Below are positions 9,020 through 16,307 of a stretch of DNA of 64,000 bases, piece after piece. This DNA comes from JAPLKB01 sp964532465 (GTDB lineage Bacteria; Desulfobacterota; Syntrophorhabdia; Syntrophorhabdales; Syntrophorhabdaceae). The notes beneath the pieces were generated by a model that saw only the letters and a list, made by a program, of their open reading frames with translations, did not search any database and was not told the origin of the DNA. The stretch is from NCBI GenBank assembly GCA_964532465.1, contig CAZHHX010000001.1:140310-204309 (forward strand). The letters run 5' to 3'. Made by a program: the position numbers and the translations under genes. Numbering within the stretch: position 1 is the stretch's first letter; the number at the start of each line of letters is the position of its first letter.

Positions 9020-9046
9020 TTGATATTATTCATAAAACTATATAAT
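9020..9046 (+). promoter_or_regulatory. candidate sigma-70 promoter of the first accessory gene
   Basis: TTGATA at 9020-9025 and a perfect TATAAT at 9041-9046, with a short 15-base spacer, sit 33 bases before ATG 9079. An alternative -35 (TTGAAC, 9013) would have too long a spacer. It would be the entry promoter of the cassette-like array, but this is inference. Confidence 0.4.
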
Positions 9047-9078
9047 ACCTGGTTAGCTGTGTGGAATATTGAAAGACA

Positions 9079-10083
9079 ATGGATAAAACGCAACTTATAG
9101 AATACCTTAATCAGTTTGTTCAATCAGATGAACCAGTACATTTTCGTCCATCTCAAACTGAAGAAATATTGGTCTCTGATATGCCAGACGATGTTGAATT
9201 TGAAATTTCTGAACTTGATGGAAAAGGTATTCGTCATATTGAACTTGAGGGATCATTCAAAAAGCAAAATGGCAAATTGTATCTCCATATGGCCCATGAT
9301 TGGTATCGAAAATGGTGGACCGCACCCTTAGGTATGGCTCACCACCTGGACCTTATTAAAAGACTTGTCGAGTTTCGACAAAAAGAAGAAAAAAACATTG
9401 AAGATATTGAATTCGATGATGAAGGTGATTGGTGTCACTTATATTATTCTATTATCATCCCTGATGAAATTAAAACACTATATGTTGCTTATGACTATGG
9501 TCTTGATTTCTCAATTTGGAAAGATAGGATTCTTAATAGTGTTCAAAATAGAATTGGTGCGATTGTAAATGAAATTGCAAATGAATACTCATCATTTAAA
9601 TCTCTCGAGTTTCCTGAGCTTATCGATCGAGTAAAAAACGAAAAAGATTCAAACATCAAGGGGAGATTACTTGAAGAATTAATGCACAAATTTTTTAGTT
9701 TTGTTAAAGGGTTCGTAGTCATAGAAAGATTAAAAACAGAGACAGAGGAAATCGACTTGGTAATTTTGAATAAATCAACTATTCCGCTATGGCAAAAAGA
9801 ATCATCGCTTATTTTGGTAGAGTGTAAAAACTGGTCAAGCAAGTGCGGTAAAAACGAACTGGTTTTTTTCAAAGAAAAAATTATTAACCGCAAAGGTAGA
9901 GCAAAAATAGGCTTTTTCATTTCATGGAATGGGTTTGCCAAAACATTTACTAAAGAAGATTTAAGAAGTTCTCAAGGCGATATATTGATTGTTCCAGTTA
10001 CAGGAAAGAATATTATTGAGGCACTATCTGGTTCCATAGAAGAACATCTTGAAAAATGGTGGCTTAATGCCACATTAACTTAA
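9079..10083 (+). CDS. PD-(D/E)XK (Mrr-like) nuclease-domain protein
   Basis: 334-residue protein with a C-terminal restriction-endonuclease-like fold. KGRLLEELMHKFF (194-206) supplies the helix-1 glutamate, EEIDLVI (224-229, D226) the catalytic acid, and VECKNW (247-252, E248 and K250) the ExK pair. This is the arrangement of Mrr-cat type DNA nucleases. The N-terminal 160 residues have no recognised domain. Base composition is much more AT-rich than the division cluster. It is the first gene of the same-strand accessory array and ends inside an attC-like site. A role in defence is inferred; substrate unknown. Confidence 0.75.
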   Translation: MDKTQLIEYLNQFVQSDEPVHFRPSQTEEILVSDMPDDVEFEISELDGKGIRHIELEGSFKKQNGKLYLHMAHDWYRKWWTAPLGMAHHLDLIKRLVEFRQKEEKNIEDIEFDDEGDWCHLYYSIIIPDEIKTLYVAYDYGLDFSIWKDRILNSVQNRIGAIVNEIANEYSSFKSLEFPELIDRVKNEKDSNIKGRLLEELMHKFFSFVKGFVVIERLKTETEEIDLVILNKSTIPLWQKESSLILVECKNWSSKCGKNELVFFKEKIINRKGRAKIGFFISWNGFAKTFTKEDLRSSQGDILIVPVTGKNIIEALSGSIEEHLEKWWLNATLT

Positions 10084-10147
10084 TCAGCTAAAAAGTTTTT
10101 TGCGACGGAACGCAAAAAGCCGCGCCCGCTGAAAAGCGACGTTGGCC
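10073..10147 (+). other. attC-like site 1
   Basis: Starts over the stop codon of the nuclease gene with CATTAAC (R''-like, 10073-10079) and ends with GTTGGCC (R', 10141-10147). Inside, TCAGC (10084-10088) pairs with GCTGA (10128-10132), and a TTTTTTGCG/CGCAAAAA inner stem (10095-10118) folds within it. Layout matches integron attC sites; R'' is imperfect. Confidence 0.6.
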
Positions 10148-10163
10148 ATGAAAGGAGACAAAT

Positions 10164-11090
10164 GTGGCTGAAGCGATAGAAAGAATCTCCTGTTCCAATG
10201 CTGAGGAACTGATACGCTGTTTGGGGCGAGAAAATAGCTTGTGGGGAGGAGTTCGGCAGTTCTGGGTGTTTCGAGGTCATTCAATTGATGAGGAATACAA
10301 GCTTAAACCCAGTGCTCTTAGGGACAAGCCCAAGGCTATGCTTGGTTACAGTTTTTCGTCCAAGCAAGGGATACGGTCCACAAACCAAGAGCAGAAGGAT
10401 GCCGAGTTTGAAAGACTGCATGAGTTCTATTGGGCAATCGATGCCCAGGGACTCAACGTCCCAGGAGACAGCAATCTACTCCGAACTCCAAACGGGTGGA
10501 AGATTCTCGAAGACAAAATAAACAGCGACGGCTGGCCCATAGACGACCTACTTCCACTCCTAGCTTTAGCGCAGCATTATGAGGTGCCAACACGTCTGTT
10601 GGACTGGGCCGAAAAACCCTTGGCTGCCACTTACTTCGCAGCAAAAGGAGCATTAAGAGATGATGCAAAAGGTCTTCTCAGTGTTTGGGCTCTGAACTTC
10701 GATTGGATCATAAATACTGCATTTCCAAGCAATACTAAGATGGCTATTTATGTGGTCACCGCTCCCCGCGCCTGGAACCCAAATCTCCACGCACAAGGAG
10801 GCATCTTTACGACTGAAATATTGGTAAGAAGTGATTTCCCGCATCCTGTGTCAACTGATCCAGTTGATGTCATTGTTGAAAATAAATGGAAAGCTTTGAA
10901 GTGGGCGGTACCAGTCATGGCTCACATCACGTTACCGCGCTCAGAAGCCAAGAAACTGTTAAGGCTATTGAACCAAGAAGGCGTAAGTGCAGCAACAATA
11001 TATCCAGGCTACAAGGGCGTTGCGGATTCGCTGAAGGAGAGGGATCAGTGGGATGTCCCTGAGAGAGCTACCTACTGGATGAAACCATGA
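10164..11090 (+). CDS. FRG domain-containing protein
   Basis: 308-residue protein of the FRG family. The name-giving FRG triad is at residues 36-38 (FWVFRGHS), and the family's second motif QHYEVPTRLLDW is at 137-148, followed by PLAATYFAA. FRG proteins are common in phage-defence and integron contexts but their biochemical activity is poorly defined. Start is GTG 10164, with AAAGGAGA six bases upstream; ATG 10162 is out of frame and stops at once. It stands alone between attC-like sites 1 and 2, as a single-gene cassette would. Confidence 0.85.
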   Translation: MAEAIERISCSNAEELIRCLGRENSLWGGVRQFWVFRGHSIDEEYKLKPSALRDKPKAMLGYSFSSKQGIRSTNQEQKDAEFERLHEFYWAIDAQGLNVPGDSNLLRTPNGWKILEDKINSDGWPIDDLLPLLALAQHYEVPTRLLDWAEKPLAATYFAAKGALRDDAKGLLSVWALNFDWIINTAFPSNTKMAIYVVTAPRAWNPNLHAQGGIFTTEILVRSDFPHPVSTDPVDVIVENKWKALKWAVPVMAHITLPRSEAKKLLRLLNQEGVSAATIYPGYKGVADSLKERDQWDVPERATYWMKP

Positions 11091-11116
11091 TATTTGACCA
11101 TGTAAGCATACTGTTT

Positions 11117-11167
11117 GGCCAACAATCACATGCAGCCGACTCGTTCCACTCATGGCTGATATTGGTG
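11117..11167 (+). other. attC-like site 2 (3' half degenerate)
   Basis: GGCCAAC (11117-11123), then CAGCC (11133-11137) that pairs with GGCTG (11154-11158). The expected GTTRRRY end is only ATTGGTG (11161-11167), so the site is probably decayed or was a recombination joint. It lies 26 bases after the FRG stop. Confidence 0.55.
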
Positions 11168-11373
11168 TCCCTGTAGAAAAAGTATCTGGAAAAACTTATT
11201 TGAGTGATGCAGAAAAAAGCGACATCGTAGAATGCGCTATAATGAAAATTTCAAGCCTGGGATGGGTTAGATGATTCCCGAAAAACCAAACTTTAATTAT
11301 TTCAAAGTGCGATCAGGGGTTTTTCTACAGGCTCGTTATGTCAGAAGGATTTTAGGAATGCCATGGAGGCGAT
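11168..11373 (+). other. gap with two tiny overlapping open frames
   Basis: Two short frames can be read: 40 codons from ATG 11152 (beginning inside attC site 2) and 44 codons from ATG 11271, overlapping as ATGA and running into the next gene. Neither has a convincing ribosome site or recognisable domain. They may be the relic of a former cassette gene. I do not call either as a gene. Confidence 0.3.
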
Positions 11374-11709
11374 ATGTCTACAAAACAGGCCGGAGCAATA
11401 ATTAGAATAATTTACTACATTTTGAAATCAAACAATCAAACTGATCAGTATTTCACACCAGACTTCATATCGGAGCAGTACAAGGAAGTTCTTAAAGAAC
11501 CTACTCATAAAAGGGCGATAGCAAATCTGCTTGAGTTTAAGAAGCATGGGGACAAAAAACAGATGATGACACTGGAAGAAGGAGCCAAACTGCGTGTTTG
11601 GCTGAATAAACACATAGATCGTAAAGGGATTACCTGGTTTGAAAAGCAAAGCGGCAATTTCAAACTCAAAACTGAATATGTTGAATCTTTAAATGATCTG
11701 ATGAGGTAG
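11374..11709 (+). CDS. hypothetical cassette protein, 111 residues
   Basis: No recognised family. The protein is basic and predicted mostly helical, without signal peptide or membrane segment. It has a KQAGAIIRIIYYILKS start that could be an amphipathic helix and a WLNKHIDRKGITWF segment in the second half. ATG 11374 follows GGAGGCGAT at suitable distance. Located between attC-like sites 2 and 3 in the same direction as its neighbours, so it is read as single-gene cassette cargo. Function unknown. Confidence 0.65.
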   Translation: MSTKQAGAIIRIIYYILKSNNQTDQYFTPDFISEQYKEVLKEPTHKRAIANLLEFKKHGDKKQMMTLEEGAKLRVWLNKHIDRKGITWFEKQSGNFKLKTEYVESLNDLMR

Positions 11710-11713
11710 AATA

Positions 11714-11774
11714 ACATAACTACTGCGTACAGCGAATCAGCGCTATGCACGTCTCGCTGACGATAGTGTTGGGG
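11714..11774 (+). other. attC-like site 3
   Basis: ACATAAC (11714-11720) at the left and GTTGGGG (11768-11774) at the right, with CAGCGA (11730-11735) pairing to TCGCTG (11754-11759). Good match to attC architecture at 61 bp. The next gene starts ten bases after the right end. Confidence 0.7.
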
Positions 11775-11784
11775 CAAAGAAAAT

Positions 11785-12300
11785 ATGAGACGGAAAGAAG
11801 TTGAGAAACTAACACAATGTTTACATTCTTGGGAGGAAGGTCTTGCCCGTCTCGGTGAATGCATAGTTCAGTTTCAGAGGATTGAAGATGTTCTTGGCAT
11901 GTGCATCTCCGCGATGATCGGCCGCAGTCGCAAGACAGGAGAAATCGTCACGGCTGAAATGTCTTTTCGTACAAAGGTATCGGTCTATGGTGCCCTGTTC
12001 TTACACACCCTGGAAAAGGCGGCCCTCCCAGATGATGTCGTGGACTTGATTCGGCGTATACAATGGGCAGAACAGCAGCGCAATACTCTCGTGCATTCCT
12101 TGTGGGACGCTAGCGAATCTAACCCGGGATGCATTAAGCGTGAGAAAAAGGCTATACGAAAAAGAGTCTTCAGCGTTGCCGAGGAACACCTTACACCCGA
12201 CGAACTTGAAGACTTGAACCGGACATTTGAAGGTATAGTTACGGACCTCCTGTATCTCACCTCTCTTCATCTTCCGAAAGTGCAAAAGAGGCTTCCATGA
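11785..12300 (+). CDS. hypothetical protein with HEPN-like RNxxxH motif
   Basis: 171 residues, predicted all-helical. Residues 99-104 read RNTLVH in the context AEQQRNTLVHSLW, matching the Rx4-6H signature of HEPN ribonucleases; similar sequences are frequent in integron cassettes. The HEPN assignment is inference from this motif and helix pattern. ATG 11785 lies just after attC-like site 3, with no strong ribosome site. If HEPN is right, it could be a toxin-type RNase, but no partner nucleotidyltransferase is adjacent. Confidence 0.7.
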   Translation: MRRKEVEKLTQCLHSWEEGLARLGECIVQFQRIEDVLGMCISAMIGRSRKTGEIVTAEMSFRTKVSVYGALFLHTLEKAALPDDVVDLIRRIQWAEQQRNTLVHSLWDASESNPGCIKREKKAIRKRVFSVAEEHLTPDELEDLNRTFEGIVTDLLYLTSLHLPKVQKRLP

Positions 12301-12333
12301 ATCGGTTATCGAGTCGAGAGGGTAAAACAAATA

Positions 12334-12392
12334 GCCCCAACAAATCGCTACCTTTAGACTCCTTACAGTCGTGGCTAATCATGGCGTTAAAT
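12334..12392 (+). other. attC-like site 4
   Basis: GCCCCAAC (12334-12341) to GTTAAAT (12386-12392, a perfect GTTRRRY). GCTAC (12347-12351) pairs with GTGGC (12371-12375, one wobble), and GACT/AGTC (12357-12360, 12367-12370) forms an inner stem. One of the better sites. Confidence 0.75.
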
Positions 12393-12416
12393 GTTTAAAT
12401 TTGAGAGGTAACCTGT

Positions 12417-13208
12417 GTGAAAAAGAAAATCGGAAGGAACGATCCTTGCCCTTGTGGTTCAGGACAAAAATATAAATATTGTTGTATTTCTCAAGAACAA
12501 AGAAATAGAAAAGTTCAAACTAATATACATTGTGAGTCATGTGGTAATCTTCTTGAGGCTGATTTAAGTGATGATATGATGAATAAACTTGCATCATCAG
12601 AATTGCCTTTAAAAAATTTCTGTAAGGACAATAATTTCTATTTTTTTGGACTAATAAGATTAAATAAAGTAAATGAATTTCATGAAAAATTAACTTCTGG
12701 AATACTAAATAAAAATGATTTTATTGATGCATATAAGAACATTGTTGATAAGACTTCTGTTATTAGCTGGATTGAAGATGCGTGTACCTTGCATTCAGCT
12801 TTCTCAAAAAGAAGACAAATAATTATTGATGCTTGTGAAGCTCATTTTAGCGGAAAATATACTCTATCTGTTCCTGTCTTATTTTCACAGATAGAGGGTA
12901 TACTGAGAGATATTGGCGGATTAGAATTAAAAGATAATTTTAAGCCAACTATTCCAAAAGAAATATGGAACGAAAGATTTCTCTTCAGCCTAACTGACAG
13001 CGCTGAATATTTTAATGCTTTTATAACGAAGATGTATGAAGGTCAACAGAACGAAAATGCATTTAATCGAAATCCCATTCTTCATGGTATGAATGTAAGT
13101 TATGATTCAGAAGAATGGTCTCTTATACTGGTTCTCACTATATTAGAAATAAGAACTTTTCTCTGGTTTGAAAAGAATACTCATTCTCTTATCAAAAAAA
13201 GCATCTAA
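12417..13208 (+). CDS. SEC-C motif protein with RNxxxH element
   Basis: 263 residues. Residues 6-23 are a SEC-C zinc motif (GRNDPCPCGSGQKYKYCC; ligands C11, C13, C22, C23), followed by a second CxxC (HCESCG). The remainder is helical, with RNPILHG near residue 222, again an Rx4H HEPN-like signature. GTG 12417 is used; GTG 12415 is another frame. Coding sequence is very AT-rich compared with neighbours, consistent with separate origin. It follows attC-like site 4, and its stop codon overlaps an R''-like ATCTAAC. Function unknown; an RNase-type role is a guess. Confidence 0.78.
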   Translation: MKKKIGRNDPCPCGSGQKYKYCCISQEQRNRKVQTNIHCESCGNLLEADLSDDMMNKLASSELPLKNFCKDNNFYFFGLIRLNKVNEFHEKLTSGILNKNDFIDAYKNIVDKTSVISWIEDACTLHSAFSKRRQIIIDACEAHFSGKYTLSVPVLFSQIEGILRDIGGLELKDNFKPTIPKEIWNERFLFSLTDSAEYFNAFITKMYEGQQNENAFNRNPILHGMNVSYDSEEWSLILVLTILEIRTFLWFEKNTHSLIKKSI

Positions 13209-13235
13209 CCTGGCGCTATAGCCAATTGCGGCCCT
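13203..13235 (+). other. attC-like half-site 5, interrupted
   Basis: ATCTAAC (13203-13209) is a perfect RYYYAAC and overlaps the SEC-C stop codon, as in true cassettes. A TGGC/GCCA pair follows, but no GTTRRRY end is found before the three-hairpin element begins. The site appears cut by insertion of that element. Confidence 0.5.
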
Positions 13236-13263
13236 GAGGGCAAAGGACAGAGGAGGGGAGGTG

Positions 13264-13640
13264 AGGACATCCTTCAACATTTCAATTAAAAATATGGCGG
13301 GAAATAAAAGCAAAAAGTCATAAATCATCAATAATGAGACTTTGCAGACACTGTGTCTGCAACATTGCAGCAACTGTTGCTGCAAAATTTAAAATCCCCG
13401 TAAATTCAATATAGGCTTTGATTTAGGCAATTAAGTATATTTTGCTTGCACAGTGCAAGCAAGCATGGAATTCTTTTTAAAAATGTCTTTTATAGAGTAC
13501 AGGAAAGCAAGGAAAGAAGGTTCTTGAAAATGGTATGTCTTTCTTCTTATTGAAAGTTGAAATAAGAAGAAGACAAAAAACAGAATAGAAGGTATAATAA
13601 ACAAAAATATGGAAAAGCAGAGTGATAAGGGCAAAAGGCA
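13264..13640 (+). repeat. Three-hairpin element, copy A
   Basis: Noncoding 377 bp unit with three hairpins. H1 (13344-13360) has arms GCAGACA/TGTCTGC and loop CTG. H2 (13367-13383) has arms GCAGCAA/TTGCTGC and loop CTG. H3 (13444-13460) has arms GCTTGCA/TGCAAGC and loop CAG. A small TCAA/TTGA stem (13406-13421) lies between H2 and H3. GAGTACAGGA and AGAAGGTTCTT mark the 3' part, and homology to copy D continues to about 13640. Confidence 0.85.
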
Positions 13641-13647
13641 TAGAAGC

Positions 13648-13709
13648 GCTCCATCGAAGCGGTGCAGCTAATCCGCAAAAAAATGCGACTCGCGACCTCT
13701 ATGTTATAC
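13648..13709 (+). other. attC-like site 6
   Basis: GGTGCAGC (13661-13668) faces GCGACC (13692-13697), with an inner CGCA/TGCG stem (13674-13687), and the site ends in GTTATAC (13703-13709). Left end GCTCCATC is a poor R''. Clearly related to site 7, sharing GGTGCAGCTAA. Confidence 0.6.
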
Positions 13710-13841
13710 GACAAGCCTAAAAACCGAATTAAAACAGAACCGAGCGCCCTTGAGGTGCGCTAAAAAAAGTGCTGGAATTGATTACCTCGCCATTAATATT
13801 TCATGGTACATTGTCAAAATATCAATGTACGGAGGAACAAA

Positions 13842-14846
13842 ATGACATATTCCATTGAAAGTTGCTCCGGTGCTGGCTGGCAGGCTCTCGACCAGTACGT
13901 AATGGAACAATTGTCTATATTCGCACCCGACGAAATAAGACAGAGACAAAAAACAGATGTTGCATTTCCTGCTGTTTCAACGCGTTTCCAGTTGCAATAT
14001 GAACATCCAAATGGTCGGCTGTTCCAAGGAGATTCTATTAAGTGGCTTGAGTCTCTTCCCGCTTCGTGCGTTGACCTTGTTTTTGCTGACCCGCCCTATA
14101 ACATCAAAAAAGCTGAATGGGACAATTTTGAGAGTCAGGAGAAATATATTGAGTGGTCAATCAAGTGGATCGCTCAAGCCTCCCGAGTTTTGAAGCCTAC
14201 CGGTTCTTTATATGTGTGCGGGTTCTCTGAAATATTAGCGGATATCAAACACCCTGCATCGAAGTATTTCAAGCATTGTCGCTGGCTTATCTGGCATTAC
14301 AAAAACAAAGCTAATTTAGGGAATGAGTGGGGGCGGTCGCATGAGAGCATCATCCACTTCCGCAAAACAGACGCTTGCAAACTAAACATTGACGATGTTC
14401 GCACTCCTTACGGAGCGCATACGCTCAAATATCCGTCGCATCCACAAGCAGAAACAAGTGCATACGGTGGCAACGGAAACAAACAGCGTGACAACTGGAT
14501 ACCAAACCCTAAAGGCGCAAAACCAAAAGATGTAATTGACATTCCAACCACCTGCAACGGCATGGGTGAGAAAACCCCACACCCAACGCAAAAACCAGAA
14601 GAACTTTTGAGAAAATTTGTTCTTGCATCTTCCAATGAAGGTGATCTTGTTATCGACCCCTTTTCCGGGTCTGGCACCACGATAGTTGTTGCGGAGCAAC
14701 TAAAACGCCGCTGGATGGGGTGTGACATGGACATCAATTATAATCAATGGGCAATGGAACGGTTAAAGAACGTCAGGCGAATGACTAAAGACGAATGGAT
14801 CGCCCACGACCGGAAAACCGCAGCTCGGAGGGAATCCATACGATGA
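13842..14846 (+). CDS. DNA methyltransferase of a type II restriction-modification system
   Basis: Amino-methyltransferase, probably N6-adenine. Motif IV DPPY is at residues 83-86 (VFADPPYNIKK), and motif I (VIDPFSGSGTT) comes near the C-terminus with DMDINY after it. IV-before-I order is the beta class. 334 residues from ATG 13842, chosen because GGAGGAAC lies five bases upstream; an in-frame ATG at 13803 lacks a ribosome site. The stop overlaps the endonuclease start (ATGA). It protects DNA from the partner nuclease; recognition sequence cannot be read from the protein. Confidence 0.92.
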   Translation: MTYSIESCSGAGWQALDQYVMEQLSIFAPDEIRQRQKTDVAFPAVSTRFQLQYEHPNGRLFQGDSIKWLESLPASCVDLVFADPPYNIKKAEWDNFESQEKYIEWSIKWIAQASRVLKPTGSLYVCGFSEILADIKHPASKYFKHCRWLIWHYKNKANLGNEWGRSHESIIHFRKTDACKLNIDDVRTPYGAHTLKYPSHPQAETSAYGGNGNKQRDNWIPNPKGAKPKDVIDIPTTCNGMGEKTPHPTQKPEELLRKFVLASSNEGDLVIDPFSGSGTTIVVAEQLKRRWMGCDMDINYNQWAMERLKNVRRMTKDEWIAHDRKTAARRESIR

Positions 14847-15790
14847 ATATTGCAAAACTTGTAAACAGTGCCGTCAACAAAGACCTATTCCTCACGGTAA
14901 AAAGCTACATCACGTTTTGCACCCGCTATCTGGAGTATGTAGAGACAGGACTGCAAGCCCGTATCATCTCCAAGAACGAAAACCACTATCAATTTTTCCA
15001 ATATCAAAAAGATGGATATTACAACATTACCCGCCCCCTCAACACTCTGCTCATGTACGACGCTGATAATTTTGAAAACAGCGCAAAGCAGTTTATGAAA
15101 ACACTTGAACAGATAAAAAACGGAGAACGGCCATCAGACGAATTTAGAGAAAACATCAACCGCACCATCTATACAATCCAGCAATCAATCGGCGCAACAC
15201 TCGATGCGCTACCTGCCGGAAAATCAAACCAAGCGCGAAAAGTAAATGGCGATTTATTTGAGCGACTTATCCGTTTACTGATTGTTTCCCTTGACGTAGA
15301 TTGCGTATCAGGTGTCATGCAAGTGCCTGTAAAAGATGATGATGGAACAGAACTTTTTAAATCAGCCTACCAAAATGATTTAATGATAAGCAAAACAGGA
15401 GAGCTGAAAATCATAGGTTCTGTAAAAACTTCCAGCAAAGACCGCATTGACAAGGTTTTCATGGACAAGTTTTTATACAACAGGCTCACCAATACAGATT
15501 TGTCTCACATCGCCATTTTTCTAAATGATGTACAGCGTAAAAAGACAAAAAAAGAGCATGAGTACGGCATTTCAGCAACATTTCTGCCAGGCCACTTCAA
15601 GGCATACACGATCAAGCTGAATCCGCTTGACGGTGTTTATTACTGTGACATCCGCCCCAATATGATTACGCATCCATTACTTTCCCAACACATAAAGACT
15701 ATTGATAATTTTTTCTACTCTGACCTCTGGACTCTTCTTGCCAGACAAGGACAGAGCCTTGAAGAAATAGCCATCAAACCTGAAAAATAA
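14843..15790 (+). CDS. type II restriction endonuclease
   Basis: 315-residue protein translationally coupled to the methyltransferase (four-base overlap). The central NDLMISKTGELKIIGSVKTSSKDR segment gives an acid followed by a later SxKTSSKDR lysine, compatible with a PD-(D/E)XK core, and KVFMDKFLYNR follows. Restriction function is assigned from this plus the obligate pairing with a beta-class methyltransferase. A longer frame opens at 14795 inside the methyltransferase gene and is not used. The pair is bounded by attC-like sites 6 and 7, so it travels as a two-gene cassette. Confidence 0.82.
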   Translation: MNIAKLVNSAVNKDLFLTVKSYITFCTRYLEYVETGLQARIISKNENHYQFFQYQKDGYYNITRPLNTLLMYDADNFENSAKQFMKTLEQIKNGERPSDEFRENINRTIYTIQQSIGATLDALPAGKSNQARKVNGDLFERLIRLLIVSLDVDCVSGVMQVPVKDDDGTELFKSAYQNDLMISKTGELKIIGSVKTSSKDRIDKVFMDKFLYNRLTNTDLSHIAIFLNDVQRKKTKKEHEYGISATFLPGHFKAYTIKLNPLDGVYYCDIRPNMITHPLLSQHIKTIDNFFYSDLWTLLARQGQSLEEIAIKPEK

Positions 15791-15894
15791 TACAACAATT
15801 CCACATGTAGGTTTCAAAGAACAGAAAAACTGAATGAGGCATGCGGGACATCCTTCAATATTTCAATTGGGAAATAGATATGAAACCAAACCCA
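15791..15894 (+). repeat. terminal fragment of the three-hairpin element
   Basis: GGGACATCCTTCAATATTTC (from 15845) matches the left ends of copies A and B. The hairpins are missing, so this is a truncated end only, lying immediately before attC-like site 7. Confidence 0.6.
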
Positions 15895-15960
15895 GCTCAA
15901 CGAGGCGGTGCAGCTAACGTGGCGGTATAGCAGGCCACGTCGCTGACCTTTTTGTTATGC
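15895..15960 (+). other. attC-like site 7 (best match)
   Basis: GCTCAAC (15895-15901, perfect RYYYAAC) to GTTATGC (15954-15960). GGTGCAGC pairs with GCTGACC (15907-15914, 15942-15948, one bulge). ACGTGGC pairs with GCCACGT (15917-15923, 15934-15940). The single bulged base and central spacer are as in integron attC folds. 66 bp. Confidence 0.82.
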
Positions 15961-15971
15961 CTTTAAAATGA

Positions 15972-16000
15972 TTGACATAAGCATCAAACTTGGCTACTCT
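15972..16000 (+). promoter_or_regulatory. promoter of the toxin-antitoxin pair
   Basis: TTGACA (15972-15977), 17 bases, TACTCT (15995-16000), followed by ATG 16029. It starts 11 bases after attC-like site 7, so the cassette carries its own promoter, as toxin-antitoxin cassettes usually do. Confidence 0.6.
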
Positions 16001-16028
16001 ATAAGAAGAATACAATAGGCACACCTTT

Positions 16029-16307
16029 ATGAAATATTATGATTGGAACGATGAAAAGAACGAGCTACTCAAGAAGCTACGCGGAGTTTCGTTTGAGCAA
16101 GTCGTCTTGGCGATTGTTTCCGGTGATCTGATTGACCGCGTGAAGCATCCGAACCCTGACAAATATCCCAATCAGCGGGTATTCTTGGTGAAGATTGAAG
16201 ACTACATATATTCTGTGCCATATGTCGAAGATGATGAGAAAATGTTTTTGAAAACAATAATACCAAACAGCAAAGCAACAAAGAAGTATTTAGGAGGCAA
16301 AAGATGA
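16029..16307 (+). CDS. BrnT-like toxin
   Basis: 92 residues. The DWNDEKNELLKKLRGVSFEQV start and the C-terminal FLKTIIPNSKATKKYLGG match small toxins that resemble the BrnT ribonuclease family (WDxxKNxxxxxxxGVSFE, then R/K-A-T). The middle differs from classical BrnT, so 'BrnT-like' is used. Coupled to the next gene by a four-base overlap. Likely an mRNA-cleaving toxin neutralised by the downstream ribbon-helix-helix protein; inference from family and gene order. Confidence 0.75.
   Translation: MKYYDWNDEKNELLKKLRGVSFEQVVLAIVSGDLIDRVKHPNPDKYPNQRVFLVKIEDYIYSVPYVEDDEKMFLKTIIPNSKATKKYLGGKR

Noticed and set aside
9116..9331. second frame within the nuclease gene
   Set aside because: Overlaps a well-supported gene on the same strand in another frame; shadow only.
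13344..13460. three-hairpin element as a CRISPR array or rho-independent terminators
   Set aside because: Stems differ between hairpins and there are no equal spacers; no T-run follows the stems.
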